DNA of 64,000 nucleotides from Pterobdella sp. o SKG-2022 (GCA_964035795.1 OZ038320.1:854553-918552), one strand, 5' to 3'; counted from the stretch's first letter, positions 11,625 to 26,437 are shown. Numbers and translations are program-made. The notes: generated by a model from the letters alone, not told the origin.

Positions 11625-13974
11625 TTGTGAGTTTATGAAGAGATTTCAAACTTTCTCAAAGCACGCGTCAAAGGAAATCAATTAGCAAAAGTACTTTTCA
11701 AGTTGTCCAAATTTGCTACTCTCTCATTGGTCCAAAGGTTTACTGGTGTGATTTCATTGGTGGAAAGAGTTTTCGACACGCCCAATAACATTCATTGGAT
11801 TGATTTTTGTGATTTTTTTGGAATATTGTGTTAAATATTTTTTTTTAAAAACTTTTTGAAAATTAATTGAGAAATCGTTTTATGAAAAGTTTTTAAAATG
11901 AATTATATTCAAAGCTGAAATCATGAAAACAAAAAAAAATAAATATGAATAATTATGAAAAAAAAATGATAATCCCCAGTTATGTAATTTTAAGTTGCTG
12001 GTGTGTTTGCGTTTTGTCACCATATTAATTTTTTTTCTTTATTTTTGGTTTTTCAGATGTTTTATTTTTTCATTTTTTTGATATTGTCTTTTTATTTATC
12101 TTTCGTTCATATTTTCAGAATTATTATTTTTGTATGTATCAGTTTACGTCATTCTAACATTATTTTTATTATTCTTTTTTTAGTTATTACATCTATATAT
12201 TTATTATTTAGCAAACTTCTCTTCATTTATTGTTTTCATCATCTCCTTTGGAAACATTGCTAATTTCAAACTAAATATTTTTTGACTAAAGGTTCAAAAC
12301 TTTTCCCAACTTGGAAAAGCTTTCAAAATTGTTTTTAACTTCCCCCATCTTTTCTATATCATTTCCACGTGCATATGCAAAAATGTTCGTGACACAGGAT
12401 TAAGGCTTTCAACTTTTTAATCTCGGAATTTTTCATAATTATTTATTTTTTATTTTCTCCAAAATTTTTATGAACATTTTCATTTTTTTTTACCCAAAAC
12501 TTTCAAACCAATTTTTAAGTAAATCGCAACCGAATTAATGGCAAAAAATTTAATGTTTTGAAAAATTGAAAACTTAAAACTTGAAGGTTTCCGGATTATC
12601 GGGTTTTTGACCCCCCCTAGTAACAAGAGGCCACATTGAACCACCAAGGTTCAAATGAGTAAAAATTCGAAAAATACCAAATATAACTTTCAAAAAACTT
12701 TCGATGTTTCAAATACTAACTCATAAACATTCGTTTGTTCACATATAATTAAATATGATTCTCAAATACCTGGGTACCTTCTTCAAATACCCAGATACAA
12801 CGTCAAAATTAAAACAAAATTGATAATATTTAAATAAATATTTTAAATACCTTAAATCAAAACCTAAAATACACCTTAAAACCTCGAATACCCACAGGAA
12901 AAAAAATGATCCAATTGTCGTCCAATCAGGCATGAAGACAACTCCGACTCCATTCCTTGACACCATTCTTTTTGGCTTTTTCTCCAGTTTTCCATAAATC
13001 TTATTTTGAAATAAAAAACATTAATTAGGATGAATTTTATTTATTTATAGAAAAGCGGTTTTAATATTTTAGCTGTTCATAATTGAAATATTTTAAAATG
13101 ATTTCTGTGATGTTTTAAGATATACAGGGAACGAACCAAATGAACATAATAATTCATTTGTTCGTGTTTCCGTTTTGTTTTGTAACCAAAAAAATATATT
13201 AAGATATTTCAAATTTACTTTTGGTTTGTGACGTTACATAACCATTTGACGTCATAATCGTTCACAATGCTTAAGAAACAGTTTTCTAAATTTTTTCTTA
13301 ACTTACTCAAGTTTACTCACTGCTCCAATTTTTTTATACACAAGGAGTAGCACCTTGTGAACGTACCTATAATCCTACCAAAACCCTAGTAGAGAAGGTC
13401 TTCCTGTCTGGTTGGGTCATATGGGCGGGGTCTTCAAGGGTCTCAAAACCTTTTGGTAAGGTAGAGTTTTTATTGTGATGTCATTAGTGCTATTACCAAT
13501 TTTTATATTTCATCTTTATGTTTGAAATTCTATTTATTCTAACACTTCCATTCCTTTGTTATCATTCCTATCATAATTACATCGTTTTTAATACTAATAT
13601 TTTCAAAATATTATTTCAAAAATATTTTTTCTATTATTATTTTCTTATATTTCATTATTATTGTTGTTACTGTTATTATTGTTATTATGACTTGTTACTT
13701 TCTCATACGTGACTCGATGAAAGGCTCCTCACTACATCATAAATTAATCATTCATTATTATTATCATTATTATTATCATTATTTTATTATTATTTTTATT
13801 ATTATTTTTATTATTATTTTTATTATTATTTTCATTATTATTTTTATTATTTTTTTTTATATTTTTGTTCACATTATTATGACTAGTTTTCCTTTTTCAT
13901 TTTCATAACTTTATTTTTGTTACAACTATTTTTTTATATTTATTTGATTACCAATTCTTATCGACCTCACAACA

Positions 13975-14165
13975 ACCCTGCACCACCCTTTACCTCTGCA
14001 CTACTCTCCACCTCTGTACCACTCTCCATCCCTGCACCACTCTCCATCCCTGCACTACTCTCACCCCTGCACCACTCTTCATTTCTGCACCACTCTACCT
14101 CTGCACCACTCCCTCTCTCCCCACTCCACTGCCTCCACCATTCAACCACCATCTCTACTACTTTA
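13975..14165. repeat. degenerate CTGCACCACTCT minisatellite
   Basis: Variants of CTCTGCACCACTCTCCA recur about ten times with units of roughly 15-18 bp. The derived Ser/Pro- or Gly-rich frames are not treated as genes. Confidence 0.7.
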
Positions 14166-15295
14166 CCACGCACACACTTGAGGCTCTTTCAACCTTTCTC
14201 TCAGCACCAAACCTTCATAGCTTCTGATGCTTCTTAACCTTCCATGAATGGCAGAAGCATACAAATGAGAGAGACTTTTTAATTGTAAATTTTTGTTTTT
14301 TAAACTCTGCATTTCAGTTTTTGAAAGTGGGCAGAAATTCAAAAAGTCGGTGATTGTTTGCTCGAATGATATCGATTTTTTAAATTTCATTTGAGTTAAT
14401 ATTATTGTTGTGAAGGGAATCTTGTTGGAAATAATATTATTGTTATCATTAAACGACAGTCATACAATTGATCGAACATTAAGTTCGACCACATAGGGTT
14501 CTCGTTGTCAGTTTTCCACTCCATTTATTTTGATCACGTGTGATGGAGGTTATTATCTTATATAGAAAGTTTGAAAAGCAAGACACATTATATGTTTGTA
14601 CACATACACAAACAAACTTAGATACACGTACGAACAAGGACTCAGATAAAAACAAAACTAAGTAGAAAAAAAAATATACTTACATACAAATACACAGAAA
14701 CATACACCAAGACACCCAGACATACTTACACAAAACAGACAAACAGACACACAGAGACATCCTTAATTGGCAATCTAGTGCAAGATGGTTGCCTTGGTGA
14801 GAAATCATGTTTTTTGGTTTCATTGAAAATATTTTCATCTATTTATTATTATTATTATTTTTTCATCCCCTAATCTCTTCAATAGCACATCCATCCATTT
14901 CTCCAATTAATCTACCACTCATTCATTCATCCAATAAGCCATCCATTCATCTTTTTACCAAACATTCCGTTGTTTATTCATCCATTTGCTTATGCATGCA
15001 TCCATCCATGCATCCAATCATCCATCTTCAAACCATCATTAAGCGCACCTCACGTTGAAGGAGCTTTTAGAAACGATAAAAAATAAGAATATAAACAAAA
15101 AAATTAAGAAGTAAAAAATAAAAAATGTAAAACAAAATAATTTCAATAAAATTGAAAAATTATGAAGTTTTGTTTTAAGCCAACCAAATAAGTGCTTTCA
15201 ACACTTATTTAGCGTCTTTCATACATTTTTTAATATTTTAAAACTATTAAAACAAATAAGCTTTTTATTATCAATGTTTCAGGATTTTTGAGCTT

Positions 15296-15445
15296 ATTAT
15301 AACTATTATTATTATTATTATTATTTTTATTTTTATTATTATTATTTCTATCATTATTATTATTATTTCTATTATTATTATTATTATTATTTTGTTTTTT
15401 ATTGTTATTATGATTACCATTATTATTTTTATGATTTTTATTATG
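15296..15445. repeat. ATT trinucleotide-rich tract
   Basis: Imperfect ATT runs with TTT interruptions. The Asn-rich minus-strand frame through it is an artefact. Confidence 0.85.
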
Positions 15446-16619
15446 ATTATTATCCACGTATGACGTTGTGATTGCTAGCTGATTGTGGTGCAGTTGTAAT
15501 TGTCTTTTAGGAAGTTTGTTGTGTGCCTTTGTGCTTTTGTGTGTGTTATTTTGTTTTCTTGTGTTTTGTGTTAAAGTTTTAAGTTATTTCTTTCAAATCT
15601 GTTTCTAAATTGAGCCTAAAATGTTCTCATAACTTCATCATAGAACCATTTATGGTTATCCAAGTATGCCATCAAACCTCTCATAAAAATTTTATTGATT
15701 TTTCATTTGATAATAGTATATTTTTATCTTCACAAGCATCTAAAAAAGTGTTTGCATGTTTGTGTTGATATTTGTTTATATGTGTGAATAAATTTTTATG
15801 TGGATGTGTGTCATTTTGTGTATTTTCCTGTTATGTGTGATGGTTTGTTTAATATGATGTGAGCATTGCACAATTTCCACGTGTGAAATGTCTTCAAGTG
15901 TGTGTGTGTGTGTTTTGTGTGTTTTGTGTGTAGTTATGTGTGTTTGTGAAATTTATGAGTGATTTTTGTTTTTGTTTATGTGTTTTATTCTGGTTTTATG
16001 TCAGTGTGTGTTTTGTTTTTTTGTGTGTGTTTGGGTGTATATGTGCGTTGAATCCTATTCCCCTTTGACTCATGTTTTTATCTATTTATTATCTGTATTC
16101 AAACTTGGCGCTTGTCTGTATGAAAGAAAATAAAACATAAACTATACAATCATTCAACCACTTAATCACCAACCCACATAACCAACCACTCACCTAACCA
16201 CCCACCCATCTAACCAACTAACCTCCCACCAAACTGGCCAACCAACCATCCAACCAACCAACCTTACACTCAACCAACAAACCAATTTTCATTCACCAAC
16301 CAAATAATAACCACCCCAACCACTGCCACCCACACAATCAGCTGTGTCTAGCGCGCATAAACAAAAGCATATAAGCTTTGCAGAAAAATGAAAATTTTCT
16401 TGATAGGAGAAATTTTTCAACTCTTTCAAAACTGAAGTGGATTATTTTCAACCGAGTGCAGATGAAACCCTTTTAAACCCTGCAAGTCCAACAACGAGTT
16501 CGACCTCCACAGAGATTTCTGGAATGGAAAGTTCTCGTTCAAAACTTCAAAACTGAAACGGCATTCTTGCAACATTTAGCTCTCTCGTGCGGGATAAGTT
16601 GTGTTACTAAAGTTGACTG

Positions 16620-17190
16620 CCATTGCTCAACAGAGTGTGTATCCTAACATGAGCTTATGAAGATTTTGAGGTTGATAACCTGTGTTGGTTTGGACTTTTT
16701 CACGGAGGTGTTTGTCAACTTTGTTTCATTTATAAGAACGCTAAGTAAAAACATCTCATTCGGCTCCAATATTTTTTCGTGCTGGTCAAGTAGCAATTTT
16801 CTGTTGACTGTGTCAAAGGCTTTTGACATATCAAGCATTTAAATATATAATTTGTAGTTGCTTGATTGTATCCCTTTTTCCGCTAAGTGCTTAACAGCGA
16901 AAACATGCTTCGTTGTGATTCGGCCGGGTTGGTATGCTGCTTGGTCTTGTGGAATCTTGTCTTTTAGTCTCAACCAACAGCGTTTGATTAGGGATATGGC
17001 AAGAATTTTTCTAATTGTATATAGCAATATAATAGGTCTTAGGTTTTTAACAGGGCCTCTTTTTTTTCTGGTTTTTGTAATGGGGTGAGAATACCAGTTT
17101 TAATTTCCAATGGCATTTCTCCTGTGTTTGCCATTTCGTTGAAAATGTCTGCTATTTCTTTATGTATTTTTTTCGTTGCATATTTTATTT
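16620..17190 (-). mobile_element. degraded non-LTR retrotransposon (LINE) reverse transcriptase fragment
   Basis: Read on the minus strand, the segment encodes the fingers and palm of a LINE-type reverse transcriptase. In order: GILTPLQKP, NLRPIILLYTIRKILA, IPQDQAAYQPGRITTKHVFA and the catalytic-region motif LDMSKAFDTVNRKLL. It is broken. One frameshift falls in an A run near 17056-17064, and an in-frame TAA at 16839-16841 sits between NYKLYI and MLDMSKAFD. No endonuclease domain or distal YxDD box is recognisable, so this is a dead 5'- and 3'-truncated copy. The LINE clade is not assigned. Confidence 0.75.
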
Positions 17191-18414
<1,224 letters not shown>

Positions 18415-19084
18415 TCTGAAAGCTTGATTGAACGGACTCGCATCTCAACGACTCTTCAGATGTACTCACCTTTTCATATGTGTGCGTGTGTGTGTGTGTT
18501 TATTTATTATTTTTTTCACACATGTGTTCACCTCTTTCCTTCCATCACTCATCTTAAATGCTTCTGAGTTTATTATTTGTCAGGGAGTCAGCTTAATATC
18601 TTTGTGCCATCATGTTTTATATTAAACATTAGGGGTATGTCTAAAGGTTCTTCTGTTGGTGTTTTTTTTTGCTCATTTGGATATTTTTAGTATGTTTGCT
18701 TTTCTCTCAAAGTTGTCAATTTTTTTTCAATATAAAATTTAGCACAAAGAGAAATATTTTCTTATTGGAAACCTAATCTTTAAAGCAAATTATTTTCAAA
18801 ACTTCATTTGTTTCCAATGCCAAAATTTCATGGCAAGGCTGAACTGGTTTGAAATTATAACACTTTTCTGGATTAATTTGGTGAAAATCAGCGAATTATT
18901 GAAATTGTTAAACAGTTTCACAAATACAGATCAAAAACTCTGAAATATAAACTTTCAATAATCCGGAACATTTCTAATTTTAGAACTATCTGTTGAATTG
19001 GTTGCATGTGCTGAACCCTAATGACTCTGGGATGTGATAGGTTGAAAAGGTAAAATTTTGTGTGAGGTTAACGGGAGTACTCAC

Positions 19085-19707
19085 AAGAATGGCATCATGA
19101 GAGATTTTTTGTTGTAATACGACATGTTTTGACGCATGTGGGTAGTTGACAGTAGGACATTTGTATTTAAAATCCATCCTTAATTCCACCAAGACCCGTG
19201 TGAGACTGGGCTTACGGCACATCATTAAAACGAAAAAGTATGTTGAATATGCGCAAGTTATGAGGTGTGACTAATGGTTGTCATGAAGTCACTCAGCAAT
19301 ACGGTTTGTGTTAGTGTGTGTGTGTTGGAGTATGTGTGTTTGTTTGTGTGGGAGTAATTAAGTGGAGTTTGTTGATTCTTTTTTGACTGAAAAATTTTTA
19401 GTTTGAAATAGGCAACTTCATCCAACTGGCATACTTTCGATATTTCTATGCTCTCAAAATGTTCAAACTGAGACCATCTTTTTGAAAGTGATGAACTAAT
19501 AGAATATTGCTAGAGAAAGATGCAAGTAGTATTTTGAGCTGCTTCAAACTTCAATGGATAAGCATAATGGAAACAGAACTTGTCTGACCCAAGATGACTC
19601 ACCAGCTTGAGCTGCAACTGAGGCGCATCAGTGAACTTTTGTGAGTTCCATAGATGGCGATGGTTATGGATGTTTGAAGTGAACTTCAGTTGAGATGAAA
19701 ACTTCAT
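19085..19707 (-). CDS. unrecognised gene, two 5' exons (divergent from PSA)
   Basis: Two exon-like segments on the minus strand. Exon 1 is 19707-19603, beginning MKFSSQLKFTSN and ending at CTCAAGCTG with a consensus GTGAGT donor. Exon 2 is 19210-19085, following a TAAG acceptor and ending ISHDAIL with another GTGAGT donor. Both are whole numbers of codons (35 and 42) and join in phase 0. The encoded 77 residues are basic and show no domain, signal peptide or membrane segment that I recognise. No later exon was found before the (CA)n tract at 18.4 kb. The start lies 270 bp from the aminopeptidase start, facing away. The exon call rests on splice signals and open phase only. Confidence 0.4.
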
Positions 19708-19977
19708 AATGAAAAAAAACTTTTGATGACATTATTCCTAAAAACAATTGTAAATTTTCTCCCACTATGAAATTATTTATATTGTTGCACGTTGTTTTAT
19801 TGAAAATGAAATAATTATAAAATTCAACAACTCAAAAAAATTTTCAAAGGTCATGAATTCTTATTTAAAATTTGATAATTAAAAAAAAAATCTAATTTTT
19901 GAGAAGTGATTAAGTTTTGTTGCTATCTCCTCTAACGTTAATGTTTTAAAAACCTAAGTCAGTTGAATAAAGTCAGA
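19708..19977. promoter_or_regulatory. candidate bidirectional promoter region
   Basis: A 270-bp gap separates the start codons of the minus-strand candidate gene and the plus-strand aminopeptidase. If both are real, the gap must hold both 5' UTRs and a shared promoter. No TATA box or known motif stands out. Confidence 0.3.
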
Positions 19978-22900
19978 ATGACATCTACCAAAAAATTTGA
20001 GAGGCTTTCCAAAAATGTTATTCCAATCAATTATGACTTGAGTTTCAAGCCGGATTTAGAAAAGTATGTTTTTGATGGTTCCGAGGAAATATTACTCCAG
20101 GTGACACATGAAGCATTATTCAATTTCAATTTCATACGTGTTCAACAATTGAAAACAATTTATTGTCATTTTAGGTAAAAGAACCGACAAAAACTATCAC
20201 TCTAAATTGCTTGGATATTGAAATTCGTCATTCACAATATTCCTCTTCCGAACAAAGTTATTTACATGACTTTCATAAACAATTCACTCAACTTTAGTTA
20301 TTTTGTGATTTTTTCCATTAGATATAAAAGAGAAAATTGAAGTTCAGTACAATGTTGAAGATGAAATAGCTGTATTTATTTTCCCAGAAGAAATAAAAGT
20401 TGTTTTTAATACAGCAAAAAATGAATTTAGATTATAACTATTCACTTTCATAGTCAGGTGAAGGAAAGCTAATCTTGAAATTCAAAGGAGAACTCAATGA
20501 AAAATTGAAAGCAAGTATTTGTAATTCAAATGTACAGTTTCAAATAAATTTACTTCAAAATAATTCAGGGTTTTTATAGGAGTAAGTACACAGACCAATC
20601 AGGAAAAGAGAAGTTTGCAGCTGTCACCCAGTTTGAGGTGAACAAGAAATAGTTTTAAGAATTTCCTATTCATAAATCAGATGTATAAAAATTATTACAA
20701 ATTTTTTATAGTAAGCCTTTACTAAAGCAATCTTTTTTCAAAATTTCATTTTTCATAAACATAAAAATTTGCAAAAGCAGTGTTTTATGTTGAATAACTC
20801 ATGTACAAAACATCATAAACAAACGTGTTCTCAACCTCTTCCACAACACTCCAATAAATAGCCCACTTTTGCAAGGCGAGCTTTCCCATGTCTGGATGAC
20901 CCAGTCCTCAAAGCCACCTTCAACATCTCTCTCACTGCTCCTAAAAACCTTGTAGCTCTCTCCAACATGGTAAAATCAGAAATTTTTGTTTTATTCTCCA
21001 AAATATATTATAAAGTGTTTTCATTTTATAATATTAACAATCATCCTATTCACTTTCATCTTCACCACTCAGCACCATCAGCATTCACACCAATACCATC
21101 ATAATCACCACCACCACTCACCATAATCATCATCATCATCATTTTTAACACCACCACCCACCAGCCAGTGAAATCTCAGATCGACTACCCAGAGGATGCA
21201 TCTCTGCATACCACCTCTTTCACCCAGACCCCTCTCATGTCCACCTACCTAGTTGCCATGGTGGTGGGGGAGTATGACTTTGTGGAGGGCACAGATGCTG
21301 ATGGGGTGGTCATCCGGGTGTACACCCCCAAGGGCAAGCAAGCTCAAGGATCATTTGCCCTTGATGTGAGATTTTGTTTTTAACTTAAGTCAATGTGTGA
21401 GAGACCTCAATGCTTTTCAACTGTATCTATATATAAAATAAATATCTGATCTCTGATTGAGTTTTCTTTCTTCTTTTCATATGTTCCACCATGCTTCCAA
21501 TAGTGAGACATAACGATCATCACTCCCAGGTCTCCATAAAGACACTGCCCTTCTACAAAAGTTACTTCCAAGTTGGCTACCCTCTTCCTAAAATGGACCT
21601 GATTGCCATCTCTGACTTTGCTTTAGGTTCTAAGAATTTTTCGAAATTTTCATTCATGTATTTATTCAGTTTTATAATGTTTCCCAATAAAAATGTATAC
21701 TAGAAAGCTAATTCTACGAAAAAGATAAATTCTCAATAAATTCATTTTTAGACATCAAATTTGCACTAATTTACTAATTTGCGTCCCAGTTTCTTTACTT
21801 GGCGCTATATAAACTTTGTTAATATTATTAATCACATGTCACACTTCAACCACCCAACTAGGCGGCATGGAGAACTGGGGTTTGATAATGTATAGGGAGA
21901 CAGCCCTTCTTGTCGACCAGAACAACTCTTCAAGCAGAACCAAGCAGAATGTGTCTCTCATTGTAGGCCACGAGATTGCTCACATGTGGTTCGGAAACCT
22001 TGTCACCATGGTTTGTGTGTTTTTTTATGTTTCTCATGAGGTTTTGTGTATTTAAATACGATATTACACATTTTCTGCAGGTAACTACCTTAGGACGATT
22101 TTTAATAGATATAGATAAGCTTCGTTTATTAAAAATGAAATTAATTATGTTTTCTTAATTTATATTTATAACGCCAACAATCCACATCTCAACACAGGAA
22201 TGGTGGTCAGGATTGTGGCTCAAGGAGGGTTTCGCATCATGGATCGCATACTTGTGCGTAGACCATTGCTTTCCAGAGTACGACATTTGGACCCAGTTTA
22301 CGGTACTAGACCTATGTGACGCCCTGGATCTGGATGGACTCAAGAACAGTCACCCTGTCGAGGTGAGGTGCTTCATTTGAGGGTGGGAGTCGTTTGCTGC
22401 TGGGTGCTTTAATGTTCTTTGGATTTTAAGAAGGTGTAGGGGTTGTTAGGTTCTAGAAAGTTTAGTGGAATCTGTTGAATAAATACACTGTATTTGTGAC
22501 TCACTATTGTACCAGGCTACGTCATCAGTGCGTTATTCATATTAAAATTGATTAATTCCTCCTTATTTAGTTATGGTCATGAACACCCTCTCTTAGGTAG
22601 AAGTCGGCAACCCTTCAGAGATCAATGAGATCTTTGACGCCATCTCCTACAGCAAGGGCGCCTCTCTCATCCACATGCTGTACAACTACCTCGGTGACGA
22701 GGTGATTTAGTTACATATGGTCTATATCATTAACGACCATGTGTTTTTTAATCTAGACTCATTTCCACGTGGTACCCATCAATTGAGAATGTGTGTTGAT
22801 GATTCATATCGTATTATTATAGAACCAACCTCAGACAACAACAGTGCTCAAGCATCAGTCTTGGTATAACCGTACGAACCACCAACATCACTTTTTTGTG

Positions 22901-25900
22901 TAGTTGTAATATAGACCTTTCAATAAGCAGCTACCCACGACGTTACAACCATTAAAACGTTGAAAATGTCTGCAGGACTTCAAGGAAGGGTTGAGTATCT
23001 ACCTGCAAAAGCACAAGTACTCCAACTCTACTACCCAGCACCTCTGGGACGCCTTTGAAGAGGTGCGTGTGTGGTCTGTGAAGTCTTGGGGTTGACGCTA
23101 CTTTATTTGTGTTTTTTGTCATGTATACTTCTACATTTGGTTGAAGAATTATGGGCTATGTCAAGGGCTTTCTGGTTAATTGAATAAATGATAGATAGAT
23201 AGATAAATAAATAAATGATTTTGGAAGAATTAATGACCATAAACAAACCAGGCGACATCGAAACCCATCAGCAAGATGATGAAGTTGTGGACTCAACAAA
23301 CAGGGTACCCCGTCATCTCCGTCAGTTGCTTGTCATAATAAGATTAATAATAATAATAATATTTATAATGACAGTAAAATTAGGGAAATAATCAAATAGA
23401 ATTTTAATACTATTTATGACCTTTAATATAGTTTTGAAGCTCGTATCATTTTTATCCTTTTATGTGTAATAATAGATATTTTATTATTTCATATATAAAT
23501 AGTATCATATTATTATTTATTTTTATCATTATAAGTTTTTATGATGGCTTTTATCATTTTTTTATTACAATTGAACGCCGAAGGTGACAGAGAGCTTCAC
23601 GGCAGGCAAGTACACTCTGATGTTTAGCCAGCAAAGGTTCTTGTCTGATGGATCCAAAGATGGTGGGTGAGGAGGAAGGGAGGGAAAGGAGTTGTGTCTA
23701 TAAATGCTTTTATTCGTTTCATCAGTTTCCTCTTTGTATTAAAAAAAATAAAAAGGTGATTAATTTTGATTGGATACACGTACCCTCTCCCTTCAGAAGC
23801 TGAAACAGAATGGATTGTGCCGATCAAGGTGAAGTTCTTCGAGAAGGCTACTCAGCCCACAGAATGCAAGTTCCTGCTGAACATGAAACAAAACAAACTG
23901 GTCTTGGAGTATAAGGACTTGGAACAAGTCGTCAATGTTGGTGCTATTATTTCATTGGTGGTGCTAGTGTCGGTGTGGTGGAGTCAGGAAGGATGTGAAT
24001 GAGACACATATTTTTGTTTAATTATTGAAAAGGGTGTGCATTTTTAATACATTCATTTTTAAAAACAACTTAACTATAATTTCCAACTTCTTGATAACTC
24101 TTCCACCATCCCCCACCTCTTCCCCAACCTTTCCACCACCCACCCACCTCTTCCCCAACCTTTCCATTACCCACCCAGATGAATTCAGGGGCAGTGGGCT
24201 TCTACAGGATGAATTACTCAGAAAGATTGCTGTCTAGACTGCTTGATCACGTGAGCCACATGACAGCTTCTGAGAGGCTGGTGATCTTGAATGATGTCTT
24301 TGCCCTGGTTGGTGGATTGGGGGTGTGGTGGTTTGGTGATGTGTGCTTAGTTTTTGAAGATGGTTTGCTTTGGGAGCGCTTAGATTAATCATTTCATTGT
24401 GTTGTTATATTTACTGCCTCCAACTGGCAGGCTAGAGCTGGACTGGCGAGGACGAAGGATGCCCTGAAGGCAGCCAGGCTTTTTGTGGTTATTATTTTTC
24501 TTGATTTTTTTCATAATTGTTAAACTATAAGTATCAATTGGTGCACTTAGTAGTAATAATGGTATCTTTAAATACATTTATTTTTGATATTGCTATTTAG
24601 TTGGTGGCGTTTTGAAAAATATACTGATTTGAACTTCAAACCGACATAAGAATATTAGAGCCTCAATTGAACTACTTAAACCCTTCGACAGAATGAAAAG
24701 GACTTCACAGTGTGGAGGAGTCTCAACTCCAACTTGTCAACCATTCTCATCCTTCTCCAGGCCACACCAGCCATCGGCCCCTTCCAGCAATTTCTCTGCC
24801 GCCTCTTCACTCCAGCCTTCGAGGCCATTGGTTGGAAAGCGAAGGAGAATGAAGGTTGGTGTTTGATTGATGTGTGTGAAATGTGGTGATAAGAGCTGTT
24901 TCATTTGGTTGATAGGTGTGGAACAGCTGTTTTACTTTGTTGATAGGTGTCAAAGTTGAAATTGGCCATTAGGAAATTTTTTAATGCAGTGGAATCATTA
25001 TTTCTAATGTTGCATTTTTACACTAATTTTAAATTTTCTAGAATTTATTTTTTGACGTTCATATACCACGTAGCCTCCAAAGATAACGTGTTAAACCTTA
25101 AACCCATCTTTTGTTGATGTCAACCATGAGATGCAAAAGTAGAACATGGCTGTATGTTGTTATGTTTACAGAACCCTTGGTGACCATGTTGCGAGGGTTG
25201 ATGGTGGCAAGGCTGGGCAAGTGTGGAGACAAGGGGGTGGTTGATGAGGCCAGGAGAAGGTTCTATGAGCACTTTGAAGCTGTGTCTTCCTCCGTTTCTT
25301 CTAAACTCAATGGAGATTTAAGAACTGCTGTGAGTAGATAGAGATAGATAGATAGATAGATAGATAGAAAGATTGAAAGTGCAGACTCATTAGTGCTCTC
25401 CATGGACAGGTGTACTCAGTGGTGATGAGGCATGGAGATGAGGAGGACCTCGACAAGATGATCAAGGTATCATCTTCATGTGGCCTACAAACTCCACCTT
25501 CATTGCCGCATCATCAATAAGATGACAACATGAACTTCATACTAACAAACTGGCTCAATCATCATAGTTGTACTAACACCAACACATAAACACCCAGTTG
25601 TACAAGCTGGCAGATTCTCAGGAAGAGGCAAGGAATATCTTGTCGAGTCTGGGCTCAGTGCAGTCTGAGGCTTTGATCAAGAAGGTGCTGGACTTCTGCA
25701 TTGGGGTTCGTTGCTTGTTTGGTGGACACCATGGTTCTAAATACGGTTCCATTCCCACTATACTGAGGGTGGTCAAGCTTAAGCCATAGATTATAATATT
25801 CTGTTCTACCATAATCTCTAGCTATTCAAAAACTTTGATCTTGTTGGAAATTTTCCACTTAATGCTTTGTACTACTATGATCATGATGGGTCATTGAAAC

Positions 25901-26306
25901 TCTGACAGCCTGATGTGAGGTACCAGGACACAATAGCGGGGCTGGTGGGCACGACAGGAAGTGCGCTTGGCAGAGAGATGGTTTGGAAGTTTGTGAAGGA
26001 GAAGTGGCCTCTGTTGTACGACAGGTTCAAGGGAGGCTTCCTGCTCACGAGGCTTGTGAAGTCTACTACTGAGAACTTCACGTCTGCCACCGAAGCCCAG
26101 GATATCAATGTTGGAAACATTTTTATCTCGTTTTTGTTTTCCTATGCTATTGAAAAAATATTTATTTTTGTTTTAAGGACTTTTTTACAAAGAATCCTGT
26201 GGCTATAGCAGCAAATTCGATACAACAAAGTCTTGAGAACATCAGTTTGAACGAGAAGCAGTTGCAACGAGATCTGACTGACCTTCAGGAATTTCTGAGT
26301 GCATGA
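19978..26306 (+). CDS. NPEPPS: puromycin-sensitive aminopeptidase (M1 family zinc metallopeptidase)
   Basis: A cytosolic zinc aminopeptidase that trims N-terminal residues from peptides. There are 23 exons: 19978-20100, 20175-20256, 20322-20398, 20454-20510, 20569-20637, 20862-20969, 21165-21365, 21530-21626, 21862-22010, 22198-22362, 22597-22701, 22976-23062, 23252-23320, 23584-23662, 23797-23936, 24179-24307, 24431-24487, 24692-24854, 25172-25329, 25410-25466, 25598-25705, 25909-26109, 26178-26306. All phases close, giving 869 aa, close to the usual 870-920. Key residues: exopeptidase motif GGMEN (272-276; usually GAMEN), zinc motif HEIAH (308-312), third zinc ligand Glu331 in WLKEGFA (usually NEG), and catalytic Tyr394 in SYSKGAS. 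The C-terminal half (from about 520) is the ERAP1-like helical domain. There is no signal peptide or membrane anchor, so it is the cytosolic PSA type rather than APN. ATG 19978 is preceded by an in-frame TAA at 19939. Intron 4 is GC-AG. Confidence 0.95.
20511..20568 (+). other. GC-AG intron of the PSA gene
   Basis: The exon end AAA is followed by GCAAGT and the intron closes with TTCAG before GGTTTTTAT. Only this GC donor keeps the frame (KLK then GFYRSKY, the conserved M1 sequence). The nearby GT alternative gives a stop. GCAAGT is the strong consensus of this minor donor class. Confidence 0.85.
25336..25368. repeat. (GATA)n microsatellite in PSA intron 19
   Basis: About seven GATA repeats directly after the splice donor. 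Confidence 0.9.
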
Positions 26307-26437
26307 TTCTGTCGTGGATATTATTTGCGTGTTTTGAAATTAAATCATCTTTTTATGGCTTTTGTAGTTTTTTATTGATGTTTCGTGCAACTATCAAATG
26401 TTTTTAAGTTATTATAATGTCCAATGGTTGAATAGAG

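Noticed and set aside
12739..12966. Possible minus exon reading NGVGVVFMPDWTTIGSF
   Set aside because: A short coding-like run with a GTGGGT donor, but no clear acceptor, neighbour exon or recognisable family.
16858..17088. Plus-strand 76-codon frame
   Set aside because: It is the antisense shadow of the LINE reverse transcriptase fragment.
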